A stretch of 64,000 nucleotides of DNA, from contig NZ_QRDJ01000007.1 of NCBI RefSeq assembly GCF_003385845.1, forward strand, positions 186,001 to 250,000, in the 5' to 3' direction. The DNA comes from Kushneria indalinina DSM 14324. Lineage in GTDB: Bacteria; Pseudomonadota; Gammaproteobacteria; Pseudomonadales; Halomonadaceae. The position numbers and the translations under genes were made by a program. Below the pieces are notes generated by a model. That model was not told the DNA's origin and made no database searches. It was given only the letters and a program-made list of their open reading frames with translations. This document shows, in pieces, positions 7,255 to 16,745 of the stretch (position 1 is the stretch's first letter; the number at the start of each line of letters is the position of its first letter).

Positions 7255-9567
7255 TCACGCGCGCTCCCCGCGGGCATCCATCAGCGCATCACGGGCGGTA
7301 AAGGCCTGCAGCAGGGCTTCCAGCAGCACGGTGCCGGTGCGTCGTCGCGCACCGCCGGACAGATTGAACAGCTGGGCGCGCACATCCATGGCCCAGTCCT
7401 CACCGCACAGCTCCAGCCGGGTCGCCAGCGCCGCGAGTCCCGAGGCCAGCTGCAGTCGGGTTTCGCGATCGCTGCGCGCCACGCCGCTCTCTTCCAGCCG
7501 ACGCATCGCCTGGCGGGTCAGCCCCTCCAGGCCCTCCAGCGCCACCGCACGGGCCAGCCGTGAGGCCACATCGCGACCGGTCACGGCGTTGGAGAGCCAG
7601 TAGCGCCGCGCCAGCACGCGGTTGTCATCGACATCGTGAAGACGCGCAAACCACACCAGCACCTCCACCGGCGCCCCGCTGCCGCGCGTCTCGTACAGTG
7701 CCGGCAGGCAGGAGAGCACCATGTTGACCGGACGGGCGCGCCAGCGACACTGGCGCTGATCGATCTCCTCGGCAAGACCGGCCAGATCGACCAGCCGCTG
7801 GCGCTCGCCCTGATGGCGAACCCGGCGCGCGGCGGTGGCCGCCGCCATCCACAGCTGCCGATCGGCGGCCAGACGATGCATCTCTTCAACCGCCGGCAGT
7901 GTTGCCATCAGATGCCAGGCGCTTTGATGGGTCTCACGCGCCCAGGCCATGCGCGCGGTTTCCGAGGTCGGCAGGCGGTGGCGCAGCCAGGTCTGCGGCA
8001 GCGGCAGGCCGTGGTCATCCAGCGACACCAGCGGCATGGCCCAGTCCTGCTTGCGCGAGCCATTCTCCTTCGACCACCACAGGGCGTGCTCCTCGTTGGG
8101 GGCCACGGTCAGCGGCGCGCGCACCGCCATGTGGGCAGCAAAACTCTCATTGGGGGCGTTACTGACGCCGTGGGCCCAGAGCCTTTCCAGCAGCGGGGTC
8201 CCCGGCGCCCGGCGGCCCAGGGTATCGAACATGGCGTGCAGTGAACGGCCGTGGCTGACGACATCGCGCGACAGGGCATGGGCCTTCGACTGACGCGTCT
8301 GCCCGGCCATCTCGGCAAGGGTTGCCGCGTCATAGCCAAACGGCGAGGCGCTATCGACCGACAGCGCCTCATTGACCAGCGCCGCCACGTCCACCGCCGC
8401 CAGATCCTCCGGCACCCGCTGGCCGTTGGCGATAAAGAGCACCTGCAGCCGGTGACGGGCCAGAATGTCCAGCACGGTCGCCGGCCGGGCGGATTCATCC
8501 AGCTTGGTGATGATGCAGCCGCGGATGGGCGTGCCGGCCTGGGCGGCAGCCTGCTGATAGGCCGCCACCACCTGCTCAAGCGTATCGCCGTGGCTGGCGG
8601 CGTCCAGCACCAGCAGGGTCGCAATGGGCACGCCCGCCTCGCCCAGACGGGCCACTTCGGTGGCCAGCCGCGGGTCGCGCTGGCTCATGCCCAGGGTGTC
8701 GATCAGGATGGTGCGCTTGGGCGTGGCCCTTTGCATCTGCAGCAGCGCCCGGCGCGGCGTCATGAGCCGTCCCAGCAGCGCGCCCAGATCGCCGTCGCCC
8801 TCCAGCGCGTGCACCTCCACGCCCAGCAGGCGCGCATAGATGCGCAGCTGCTCCTGGGCGCCGATACGGTAGCTGTCGGTGGTGATCAGTGCCGCGTCGC
8901 GATTGCCGTGGGTCATCACGTAGCGCGAGGCGAGCTTGGCGGTGGTGGTGGTCTTGCCCACCCCGGTCGGGCCGATCAGCGCCATCACGCCCCCTTCGGC
9001 GAGCAGGTCGCTGTTCACATCCGAGATCTCCAGCCGGGCGGCCAGCTGACGGCTGATCCAGCCGTTGAGCGCCTCGTCGATGTCGGTCTCGGATGTGTCG
9101 GCAAATTCGGCCGGCAGCAGTGCGATCAGCTCACGTACCAAGGTCTGGCTGAACCCCACGCCGATCAGGCGCTGACGCAGGCGGGTGGCCGGGGTGGCTT
9201 TCTCCTCCTCGGCGGTGGGGGGCGTTGTGAGCCGGGTATTGAGCAGATCGCGCATGGCGGAAAGCTCCCCCATCAGCTGCGCGCTGAAGGCCTGCATCTC
9301 CTCCGGTGCTGCCCCACTCGGGCGCGGTGGCGCTTCGGGCACGGGCTCGGGGGGCGCCGGCGCCGGTGCGGCGGGCTCGGGCGTTTTTGGGGCAGGCTCG
9401 GCCGGGTGACCGGTCAGGCTTTCCTGATCGGCATCGAGCATCGCCACGATCTCAACGCCGCCGTCCACCTGGCGGTTGGAGAGAATGAGCGCGTCATCGC
9501 CCAGCGACTCGCGCACCTGACGCATGGCGTCGCGCGCGTTGACGCCGATAAAACGGTGTACCCCCAT
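7255..9567 (-). CDS. flhF: Flagellar GTPase FlhF with a large C-terminal extension
   Basis: SRP-type GTPase that directs the site of polar flagellar assembly. Order: FlhF-specific N-terminus (MGVHRFIGVNARDAMRQVRE, residues 1-50), a Pro/Ala-rich linker (~55-95), N domain (~125-190) and G domain (~195-440). The G domain has GPTGVGKTTTT at 199-209, DTLGMSQRD at 290-298 and TKLDE at 354-358. Total length is 770 aa against about 370-510 for studied FlhF proteins; residues ~450-770 form an extra domain rich in Trp, Arg and helices that I do not recognise. AGGAGAG precedes the ATG. It is not beside flhA, flhG or fliA here, and a divergent MFS gene lies upstream. Confidence 0.87.
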   Translation of the reverse strand: MGVHRFIGVNARDAMRQVRESLGDDALILSNRQVDGGVEIVAMLDADQESLTGHPAEPAPKTPEPAAPAPAPPEPVPEAPPRPSGAAPEEMQAFSAQLMGELSAMRDLLNTRLTTPPTAEEEKATPATRLRQRLIGVGFSQTLVRELIALLPAEFADTSETDIDEALNGWISRQLAARLEISDVNSDLLAEGGVMALIGPTGVGKTTTTAKLASRYVMTHGNRDAALITTDSYRIGAQEQLRIYARLLGVEVHALEGDGDLGALLGRLMTPRRALLQMQRATPKRTILIDTLGMSQRDPRLATEVARLGEAGVPIATLLVLDAASHGDTLEQVVAAYQQAAAQAGTPIRGCIITKLDESARPATVLDILARHRLQVLFIANGQRVPEDLAAVDVAALVNEALSVDSASPFGYDAATLAEMAGQTRQSKAHALSRDVVSHGRSLHAMFDTLGRRAPGTPLLERLWAHGVSNAPNESFAAHMAVRAPLTVAPNEEHALWWSKENGSRKQDWAMPLVSLDDHGLPLPQTWLRHRLPTSETARMAWARETHQSAWHLMATLPAVEEMHRLAADRQLWMAAATAARRVRHQGERQRLVDLAGLAEEIDQRQCRWRARPVNMVLSCLPALYETRGSGAPVEVLVWFARLHDVDDNRVLARRYWLSNAVTGRDVASRLARAVALEGLEGLTRQAMRRLEESGVARSDRETRLQLASGLAALATRLELCGEDWAMDVRAQLFNLSGGARRRTGTVLLEALLQAFTARDALMDARGERA

Positions 9568-9639
9568 GCCTGGCTCTCCTGATCGACGGCAATGATGCGG
9601 GCCGCAGGGAATCGCCTCCCACTGCCGCCTTCATGTCAT

Positions 9640-9655
9640 GGCGCCAAGGGTGCCA
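9640..9655 (-). promoter_or_regulatory. Candidate sigma-54 promoter for flhF
   Basis: On the minus strand the sequence reads TGGCACCCTTGGCGCC. The -24 element TGGCAC is perfect and the GG-N10-GC spacing of sigma-54 promoters is exact, but the -12 element is weak (GGCGC rather than TTGCA). It lies about 70-85 bp upstream of the flhF ATG. Studied polar-flagellum genes of this class are often RpoN-dependent. No enhancer site was identified. Confidence 0.4.
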
Positions 9656-9718
9656 CGCGCGCACCCGGATCGATCAATCGGAATAACGATAAATTCATGC
9701 CTTATTCACCCGTCACCC

Positions 9719-9745
9719 TAAAGTTTTCTGCCACACCGCCGAGGG
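9719..9745 (+). promoter_or_regulatory. Candidate sigma-28 (FliA) promoter pointing at the MFS gene
   Basis: The plus strand carries TAAAGTTT, 11 bases, then GCCGAGGG. This is a perfect -35 with exact spacing and the first five of eight -10 bases (consensus GCCGATAA). It points toward the MFS transporter at 9849, leaving roughly 95 bases of leader, and is back to back with the flhF promoter region. It could also be a chance match. Confidence 0.35.
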
Positions 9746-9848
9746 CACGGCGCAGGCAAGCGCCACCGGCAACATAAACCTGACCCTGCCGGGGCAATCC
9801 CCTACACTGGCGCCATTCCAAAAGATATCTATCTCAAGGTCGCCCCCC

Positions 9849-11048
9849 ATGCCCCGTGATGTCACGGCCCCGGATGCGCCACGCCCGCGCCAGCTGGCGT
9901 TCTATACCCTGGTGCTGATGGCTTTTCTGGCCGCCTCCGGCGTGCCGACGCCGCTGTATCCGCTCTATCAGGAGAGCTGGCACTTTTCGCCGTTCATGCT
10001 GACCCTGGTGTTCGCCAGCTATCTGTTTGCACTGCTGCTGACGCTGTTGTTCACCGGCGCGCTGTCGGATTATCTCGGCCGTCGCCCGGTGATCCTCACC
10101 GGCCTTGTGATCGAGCTGGCCTCGATGGCCTGCTTTCTCATGGCCACCGATCTTGCCTGGCTGTTCGCCGCCCGCATTCTGCAGGGAGTAGCCACCGGCA
10201 TCGTGACCAGCGCCCTGAGTGCGGCGCTGATGGACAGCGACCACCGGCGCGGCCCGGTCATGGCAAGCGTGGCCCCCATGATCGGCATGGGTCTGGGCGC
10301 GCTGGGCGCCAGCCTGCTGGTCACAGGCGCCCCCTGGCCGCTGCGGCTGGTCTATGTCGTGATGATCGTGATTTTTGCCTGGCAGGTACTGGGGCTGGGC
10401 CGCATGACGGAGAGCGTGACGCGCCGTCCGGGCGCACTGGCATCGATGACGCCCCGTGCCCGGGTCCCGGCCACGGTGCTGCCCACCTTTGTGCGCACCA
10501 TGCCGGCCAATGTGGCCGCCTGGGCATTGGGGGGCTTCAGCCTGTCGCTGGGCCCGGCGCTGGCCGAGCAGGTCGCCGGGTTTCACAGCAGCCTGATGGG
10601 CGGGCTTTTGGCCTGTATTTTATCGGTCATGGGCGGTATCAGCGTCTGGCGCTTTCGCCGCTTTACGACCCGAACCATCCTGCTGCTCTCGAGCACCCTG
10701 CTGCCCGCCGGGCTGGTGCTGGTGCTGATCAGCGTCTACCTGCCAAGCCTGGCGCTGTTGATCACCGGTTACGCCGTGGCGGGCCTCGGCTTCGGCTCGG
10801 GCTTTATGGGCGCCCTGCGCGCGGTCATGCCACTGGCGCCGGCCGGCGAGCGCTCCTCACTGATGGCCGTGTTTTACGTGGTGAGCTATCTCTCCGCCAG
10901 CCTGCCGGCGCTGGCCGCGGGTATGGCCACTCAGCGATTCGGCCTGGAAGCCACGATCTATGTCTACGGCGTTTTCGTGATGCTGCTCTCGCTGAGCGTG
11001 CTGGTCAGCGTGCTGCGCCGTCCGGTGGCGGCGGACCCGGCGTCGTAA
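9849..11048 (+). CDS. MFS transporter
   Basis: 399-aa major facilitator superfamily permease with about 12 hydrophobic helices. The MFS signature between helices 2 and 3 is present (GALSDYLGRRPVIL). The N-terminus lies close to the first helix (QLAFYTLVLMAFLAASGVPTPLYPLY), a style seen in drug/proton antiporter-like members. The substrate cannot be told from sequence. It is divergent from flhF and convergent with the adenosine-deaminase-like gene. A short AAGG site precedes the ATG. Confidence 0.88.
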   Translation: MPRDVTAPDAPRPRQLAFYTLVLMAFLAASGVPTPLYPLYQESWHFSPFMLTLVFASYLFALLLTLLFTGALSDYLGRRPVILTGLVIELASMACFLMATDLAWLFAARILQGVATGIVTSALSAALMDSDHRRGPVMASVAPMIGMGLGALGASLLVTGAPWPLRLVYVVMIVIFAWQVLGLGRMTESVTRRPGALASMTPRARVPATVLPTFVRTMPANVAAWALGGFSLSLGPALAEQVAGFHSSLMGGLLACILSVMGGISVWRFRRFTTRTILLLSSTLLPAGLVLVLISVYLPSLALLITGYAVAGLGFGSGFMGALRAVMPLAPAGERSSLMAVFYVVSYLSASLPALAAGMATQRFGLEATIYVYGVFVMLLSLSVLVSVLRRPVAADPAS

Positions 11049-11072
11049 CCCGGGCCGCTGCTCTTCTTGATC

Positions 11073-12677
11073 TCAGCGCTCGCTGGCGCCGAGCATCGAG
11101 GGCCACTGCGCCACCTCGTCTTCAAAGGCCACCAGATCCTGCTCGAGCTGCCACTGCAGCCGGGCACGATCGCTTGCCTCGATCAGGCGGGCGCAGTCAC
11201 CCTCGGGCGTATTTTCAAGCGCGACGTCCTGACAGGCCTCCACCCGCGCATCCCCCACGTCACCGTCCGCCCACAGGCTCTCGCCGTCCAGAAAGCTGTA
11301 CTCGAGGCTGTTGCGCGCCATCTGCTTGAGCGCCGGATAGTCCAGGCCGTGCTCGGTGACCCCACGCTCGTATTCATGGGTCAGGTCGATGCGCGAGACC
11401 CCCTGATCATCGGTGGCCAGAACCAGTGGCACGCCCGCATCGCGATAGAGATTGAGCGGGTGATCGGCGCCGCGCACGCCGAGAATCACGTCGTTGCTGG
11501 TCAGATTGATCTCCACCGCCACGTCCTGCTCGGCCATGGCCTGCAAAAGCTGCGGCGCGTTCTGCTCATGGGCGATGTCCACGCCGTGTCCAATGCGTCG
11601 AGCGCCGCCGACCTCGACCGCCTTGTCAATGTGATCCTGAAGCTCGAACGGCGGCACCAGCCCGAGTGCCAGCTCGCCGGCATGCAGTGCCCGCGGCACC
11701 TCGGGGTAGTGCTTCGAGAGAAAGGCCAGCATCTGCATGTGGCGGTCGTAGTCTGCAAGCGCCACCGGATTATCCTCGGGTGCGACGATATTGACGCCGA
11801 CATAGCGCGGGTCGGCATCGGCCAGCGCAAAGGCCATCATCAGCTCGCCAAACACCGCCATCGGCGCCTGGGTGCGCACGGCAAAGCCCTGCAGACGCAC
11901 CGTGACGTCACAGCCCGGCGCGGCATCCTCGCTGTCACACCCCAGCCGTGTGGCGGCCTCATCAAACATCTCATCGACTTCCTCACGAGCGTCTGCCAGA
12001 TGCGATTCAAGCGCCGGCGAAAGCGCCTTGAAGGCCGCGTCCAGATCATCAGTGTCGAGATCACGCGACTGCGCCATGGCGCCAAAAGCATGCAGCGCGC
12101 CGGGGTTGGACATGGTCTCCAGATAGCGCTGATGATCCAGTGCCGCCAGCCGTTGCGAGGCGCTCAAAAGCGCCCCGGGCGAGCCGGCCGCTACCGGAGC
12201 GAAGCGGTCAAAGGTGGCAAAGAAGTGATCATGGCCCTCGATGGGCGGCGTGCCGGGGCCGATGGGCGTGTTGCGCATCGACAGCGCATTTAAAAGATCG
12301 GCGTAGAGCACGCTGTCGCGCTGTGCCAGACCCTCGGCGGGCACCAGCGCGTCGCCGTCACACGGCGGCGGCGCGATCGCCGAGCCATCGGCGTGCACGC
12401 AAAGCCCCGTCTTTCCAGCCTCTTCCAGCAGGGTTTCCGGCCAGGGCGCGCCCCACAGGTGATGGTGGATGTCGCCGCCCTTGGGCATGCGCTGCAAAAA
12501 CATGCGAAGTTCGGGCGGCCGGTCGCGAATATCGGCCATATAGTCGGCGGTGCGCGCCGTACGATCGCTGTCGGCCGAGGCCGAGGCCGGGGCCGGGGCA
12601 GCCATCAGAAGCGCCCCGGCGCCCAGGGTCATGAGCGTGGCCAGTTGGCGCCGGCAGGAGAGAAAATGGGTTCGCAT
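11073..12677 (-). CDS. Exported adenosine deaminase-family protein
   Basis: 534 aa. An N-terminal signal peptide (residues 1-~35, ending ASASA before DSD) is followed by an adenosine/AMP deaminase-type metal-dependent hydrolase. Motifs in order: MPKGGDIHHHLWG (~64-76, metal-binding HxH), HAGE (catalytic Glu after a zinc His), RIGHG, LTSN and LATDD (catalytic Asp pair). These are the residues used by adenosine deaminases to hydrolyse purine nucleosides, so a periplasmic or secreted nucleoside deaminase is likely. About 200 aa longer than E. coli Add, closer to ADGF-type secreted enzymes, with an acidic insertion around 190-240 containing two Cys. The ATG at 12677 is chosen because it directly precedes the signal peptide. 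Confidence 0.8.
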   Translation of the reverse strand: MRTHFLSCRRQLATLMTLGAGALLMAAPAPASASADSDRTARTADYMADIRDRPPELRMFLQRMPKGGDIHHHLWGAPWPETLLEEAGKTGLCVHADGSAIAPPPCDGDALVPAEGLAQRDSVLYADLLNALSMRNTPIGPGTPPIEGHDHFFATFDRFAPVAAGSPGALLSASQRLAALDHQRYLETMSNPGALHAFGAMAQSRDLDTDDLDAAFKALSPALESHLADAREEVDEMFDEAATRLGCDSEDAAPGCDVTVRLQGFAVRTQAPMAVFGELMMAFALADADPRYVGVNIVAPEDNPVALADYDRHMQMLAFLSKHYPEVPRALHAGELALGLVPPFELQDHIDKAVEVGGARRIGHGVDIAHEQNAPQLLQAMAEQDVAVEINLTSNDVILGVRGADHPLNLYRDAGVPLVLATDDQGVSRIDLTHEYERGVTEHGLDYPALKQMARNSLEYSFLDGESLWADGDVGDARVEACQDVALENTPEGDCARLIEASDRARLQWQLEQDLVAFEDEVAQWPSMLGASER

Positions 12678-12802
12678 GAAAGGCCCTTTTGTCATTGTTG
12701 AGGGCGATGCTGCGACCGTGACGATGGCCGGCTCCGACCATATTAGCGAGGCCGCTGGAGGCTGTCCTGCCGGAGCAGCCCGAGGTGCCCCGGCCACAGA
12801 CA

Positions 12803-12828
12803 TAAAAAAGAGGGCCCGAAGGCCCTCT
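12803..12828 (-). terminator. Rho-independent terminator of pepD
   Basis: Perfect 8-bp stem AGAGGGCC / GGCCCTCT with a CGAA loop. On the minus strand a run of six T follows directly. It lies 24 bp downstream of the pepD stop. Confidence 0.85.
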
Positions 12829-12851
12829 CTTGATCGACAGGTCATGATGGC

Positions 12852-14306
12852 TCAGCGCTGCGCCAGGTCCTCGACCATGGCCCGGAGCACGCCATAGAAG
12901 TTTTCCACCGCGCCGAGCTCCACGCGCTCATCCGGGGTATGGGCGCCGCGGATGGTGGGGCCAAACGAGATCATCTGCATCCCCGGGTTTTTCGAACCGA
13001 TCAGGCCGCACTCGAGCCCGGCGTGAATGACCCGAACCTCGGGCGCTTCCCCGGTGACGGTCTCATGAACGCGCTCAAAGCGCGCCAGCAGCTCGGACTC
13101 CGGTTCGGGCGTCCAGCCCGGATAGCCTTCGTTGATTTTCGGCTCAAAACCGGTCAGGCGCATCAGGGTAGCGATGCGTGCCACCAGCTCATCGCGGGTG
13201 GAATCGCGCAGCGAGCGCACCATCAGCTGGATCGAGAAGGTGGCGTCCTTGAGCCGCACGACGCCCTGATTGTTGGAGGTCTCGACCACACCCGGCGCCG
13301 AGCGGCTCATGCCGGCCACGCCGTAGGGCAGGCCGTGCATCAGACCCATGACCCGATAGGTGTCTTCGCTGGTCAGGGCGCGATCGGCAGAGGCCGACTC
13401 GACGCTGACGGTCACGCCGTCATCAAGGCCTGCCAGCTCCTCGCGATAGATCGCCTGATAGCGCTCGATCTCCGCCAACGCCGCCTCGTGCTGCTGCTCC
13501 GGCAGCGCCACCGTGGCCCGCGCCTCGCGCGTGATGGCGTTGCCCATGGTGCCGCCGTCATAGTCGACCAGCCGCAGGCCGTGCTCACAGAGACGATGCA
13601 GCAGACGCGACAGCAGCCGGTTGGCGTTGCCCAGCCCCTGATGGATGTCGAGCCCCGAGTGGCCGCCCTTGAGCCCGTGCACGCTGATGACCAGCGTCTC
13701 CATGGGTCCATCAATGGAAGCATCCGGCAGAGTGGCCGTAGTGCGCACCGAGGCGCCACCGGCACAGCCGATGTAGACCTGACCTTCGTCCTCGGAGTCC
13801 AGGTTCAGCAGATACTTGCCCTTGAGCCAGCCTTCCCTGAGCTTGATGGCGCCGACCAGCGAGGCCTCCTCCTCGACGGTCATCAGCGCTTCGAGCGGGC
13901 CGTGGGTGAGGCCTTCCTCTTCCAGAATCGCCAGCGCGGCGCAGGCGCCCACGCCGTTGTCCGCCCCGAGCGTGGTGCCGCGGGCGTAGAGCCAGCCGTC
14001 GCGAATCTCGGTGTCGATCGAATCGTGATCAAAGTCGTGGGTCACGCCGGGGGCGGCCTGGGAGACCATATCCAGATGGCCCTGCAGCACCACGCCGGGG
14101 CGGTCTTCATGGCCGGGAGTGGCGGCCTTGCGGATCAGCAGGTTGCCGGCCTCGTCGCGCTCGTACTCAAACCCCTTCTCGGAGGCCCAAGCCTCCAGCC
14201 GTTTGGCCAGCGCCTCTTCCTTGCCTGAAGGGCGCGGCACCTCGCAGAAGGTACGAAAGTGGCGCCACAGGTTTGTGGGTTCCAGTGTGTCCAGATGTTC
14301 GTTCAC
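12852..14306 (-). CDS. pepD: Aminoacyl-histidine dipeptidase (peptidase D, M20C)
   Basis: 484-aa cytoplasmic zinc dipeptidase (E. coli PepD is 485 aa) that cleaves carnosine-like and other dipeptides. Visible metal and catalytic motifs: VVLQGHLDMV, GADNGVG, MTVEEEASLVGA, LNLDSED and the dimerisation-domain LKGGHSGLDI. A GTG start at 14304-14306 is preferred: it is preceded by GGGAGAG and gives the normal length. An ATG further upstream would add 19 residues of unlikely sequence. Monocistronic; ends at a clear terminator. Confidence 0.9.
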   Translation of the reverse strand: MNEHLDTLEPTNLWRHFRTFCEVPRPSGKEEALAKRLEAWASEKGFEYERDEAGNLLIRKAATPGHEDRPGVVLQGHLDMVSQAAPGVTHDFDHDSIDTEIRDGWLYARGTTLGADNGVGACAALAILEEEGLTHGPLEALMTVEEEASLVGAIKLREGWLKGKYLLNLDSEDEGQVYIGCAGGASVRTTATLPDASIDGPMETLVISVHGLKGGHSGLDIHQGLGNANRLLSRLLHRLCEHGLRLVDYDGGTMGNAITREARATVALPEQQHEAALAEIERYQAIYREELAGLDDGVTVSVESASADRALTSEDTYRVMGLMHGLPYGVAGMSRSAPGVVETSNNQGVVRLKDATFSIQLMVRSLRDSTRDELVARIATLMRLTGFEPKINEGYPGWTPEPESELLARFERVHETVTGEAPEVRVIHAGLECGLIGSKNPGMQMISFGPTIRGAHTPDERVELGAVENFYGVLRAMVEDLAQR

Positions 14307-14396
14307 GCAGACTCTCCCTGTGCGATATGGCTCGATGGCTGCCCTCAAGAATACGCCATTCACCGCGCCCCTTCAGCCCTGCCGGCCCCCGGGTGC

Positions 14397-16610
14397 TCAT
14401 GACGGCGTCTTTTCTTCGAGCAGAAGGCGGGCCTGTCGGCGCAGCCAGTCCATCGCCTGTGCGCTGCCGGTCAGGTTCTCGCGCCGGGCCAGCCAGGTGA
14501 GCGAGTGCCCCTGCCACAGCAGGCCGCACAGGGTGATCAGCTCGGGCGAGATGGCCGCCTCACCCCTGTCGTGAAGCGCCTGATGCACGCACCAGACCAG
14601 CGCCTGACGGCTCGGCACCAGCGGCGCCTGACCAAACGCCAGCCGATCGAGCTGCGCCCGCGCGGCCACCGGTGATGCCGGAGCGATCACCCTTTGATCC
14701 CGCAGCGTTTGCGCCACCACCGCCGGCGACAGCGTTGAGAGTTCAAAGGCCAGTAGCCCCGGCAGCTGCGCCGCCATGCTGCCATCCAGAAGACGTTGCA
14801 GCGCCGCACCGCGCTCGTTGAGCGCCCGGCTCATCATCACCGGATGCTCGCCGGTGGAGGTCTCCGGGTGCAGCCCCAGCCGCACGCTGGAAAGTCCGCA
14901 GCGCTGCCAGAAGGCCATCAGCCCGGGCTCGGCACCCAGGCTCGCCCCTAAAAGCGCCCTGTCATCCGCGCGCGCGCCTTCCACAATGTGCGCGACCAGC
15001 CGCCGACCCAGCCCCTGGCGCTGACGTCCGGGCAGCACCGCCAGCCGCATGATCCGCCGCAGCCGGTGGGTGGCGGCCTCGACCACCCCGCCATGCAGGG
15101 CCAGCGACTGCGCCATCAGATGGCCGCGCGGGCGGCGCTCACCGCGGGCAATCTGCTCGGCCAGGTGATCATCGAAACCGCCTTCGTCTACCGTCACCGC
15201 CACCGCCAGCAGCCGGCCCTCACCCGCCACCGGGGCGCTCTCCAGCGTTTCGATACCGATACCGGGGCCATCCAGCAGGGTGCGCAGATCCGCCGGGGAC
15301 GTGCGGTAGTGCGCCTGCACCAGCAGCGCGAACAGCCCCTCGAGCCGCGGTTCATCCAGGGCCAGCGCGTCCCGATCGAGGCGGTGGTGGTACGCCGTAT
15401 CGCCTGTGCCGTCATCAGATGGCGGCTCGGCGGCCAGCGCCAATAGCCGGGTCACGCTGCGCTCCAGCGGGTCTTTGGCGGCCCAGCGCACGGGTGTGTC
15501 GAGCGTCAGCGCCTTCCACTGCGGCGCGTGCTGATCCAGCCGGGCGCGAAAGCGCAGGGCAAAGCCGCGACCGCTGCCTTCGTAGCCATGCACGGTGGTG
15601 GCAAACACCACGCGCGGGAAGTGGCGCAGCGCCTCATGCAGCAGTGCCGCCGGCAGCGCCGCGGCCTCATCGATGAGCAGCACGCTGCCATCGCCGCCCC
15701 AGTGCTCGAGGTTCTCCACCAGCCGGTCGGGCGCCACGAAACAGACCTCACCCCCCTGCCAGACAAAGCGCTGATCCTGCAACACACCGTCCGGCAGCAG
15801 CGCGGCGAGGCGCTCGAACACCGGTGCCACGCTTGAAAACCGCGGGGCGGTGATCAGGATGCGCGTGTCGTTCTGCATCAGCCGCTGCGCCGCGCCAATG
15901 CCAAGTGCTGCACTCTTGCCGCGGCCGCGATCGGCGGTGAGCACCAGCGGGCGCCGCCGGCGCAGGCGCGTGATGGCCGCCACCGCCCGGGCCTGGTCCG
16001 GACTCAGGCAGTCGCCATCCTCAACCGAGGCGGACGGCGTCGAGATCGGTGCCTCGGCTGTCGGCAGGATCAATCGCTGCCCGACGATCCAGCGCGCCAC
16101 CTGCGCGTCCTCCTTGAGAAGGCGCGCCAGTCGGGCGAGATAGCGCGAAGACAGCTGTGACCCGTCAAACGGATGGTCGGCCAAACGGGCGTAGTCACCG
16201 TCCGGCGCCTGCCCCCAGTCATCGGGCGTGAGCAGGATCACAAGACCGCCGGCGCGCACGGTGCCGGCCAGCGCACCGAAGGCGTCCGGGTCGAAGCCGT
16301 TGAAGGCATCAAACACCACCGCGCCCTGCTCGGTGCCCAGTCGGGTGCGCGCCTTGTTCATCGCCAGAGGCTCGACGGCCGGGGCGACATCATCGCGGGC
16401 CGGCAAGCCCGCCCACAGGACATCCGTCAGGGCCAGCGCCTCGAGCACGGCCGCAGCGCGCGCGCGAACCGCCTGCGCCGGACCACAAAGCCATACAAGG
16501 CCGCGGTGGCGGGCGGAGTTCAAAGTCTGGCGCCACTGATGCAGCGCAATCACATCGTCGTCAGACACGACCACCTCACAGGCAGGAATCAAGACATCAC
16601 GATAAAGCAT
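14397..16610 (-). CDS. tmcA: tRNA(Met) cytidine acetyltransferase
   Basis: 737-aa enzyme that makes N4-acetylcytidine at the wobble base of elongator tRNA(Met) using ATP and acetyl-CoA. Domains in order: N-terminal DUF1726 part (1-~160); RecD-like helicase part with Walker A TADRGRGKSAALG (~225-237) and Walker B LIDEAAALP (~312-320); GNAT acetyltransferase with the acetyl-CoA loop PGRQRQGLGRRLV; and a C-terminal tRNA-binding tail. Length is slightly above E. coli TmcA (671 aa). It is followed by pepD 90 bp downstream, probably a separate unit. No strong ribosome site is seen at the ATG. Confidence 0.92.
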   Translation of the reverse strand: MLYRDVLIPACEVVVSDDDVIALHQWRQTLNSARHRGLVWLCGPAQAVRARAAAVLEALALTDVLWAGLPARDDVAPAVEPLAMNKARTRLGTEQGAVVFDAFNGFDPDAFGALAGTVRAGGLVILLTPDDWGQAPDGDYARLADHPFDGSQLSSRYLARLARLLKEDAQVARWIVGQRLILPTAEAPISTPSASVEDGDCLSPDQARAVAAITRLRRRRPLVLTADRGRGKSAALGIGAAQRLMQNDTRILITAPRFSSVAPVFERLAALLPDGVLQDQRFVWQGGEVCFVAPDRLVENLEHWGGDGSVLLIDEAAALPAALLHEALRHFPRVVFATTVHGYEGSGRGFALRFRARLDQHAPQWKALTLDTPVRWAAKDPLERSVTRLLALAAEPPSDDGTGDTAYHHRLDRDALALDEPRLEGLFALLVQAHYRTSPADLRTLLDGPGIGIETLESAPVAGEGRLLAVAVTVDEGGFDDHLAEQIARGERRPRGHLMAQSLALHGGVVEAATHRLRRIMRLAVLPGRQRQGLGRRLVAHIVEGARADDRALLGASLGAEPGLMAFWQRCGLSSVRLGLHPETSTGEHPVMMSRALNERGAALQRLLDGSMAAQLPGLLAFELSTLSPAVVAQTLRDQRVIAPASPVAARAQLDRLAFGQAPLVPSRQALVWCVHQALHDRGEAAISPELITLCGLLWQGHSLTWLARRENLTGSAQAMDWLRRQARLLLEEKTPS

Positions 16611-16745
16611 GCCGAATATGGCACTTCGGTGCGACCCGAGCCCGAGACGCGCTATATTCTTCAGAAAGCTTCAGAACGCGCGTACCACGCCGATAATGCC
16701 ATTCAGCCCCGCTTTTCCTGCGGATCAGGCACAGGGAGAGACGCC

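Noticed and set aside
8251-9582. 443-codon plus-strand frame opposite flhF
   Set aside because: Antisense shadow of flhF; no domain or ribosome site.
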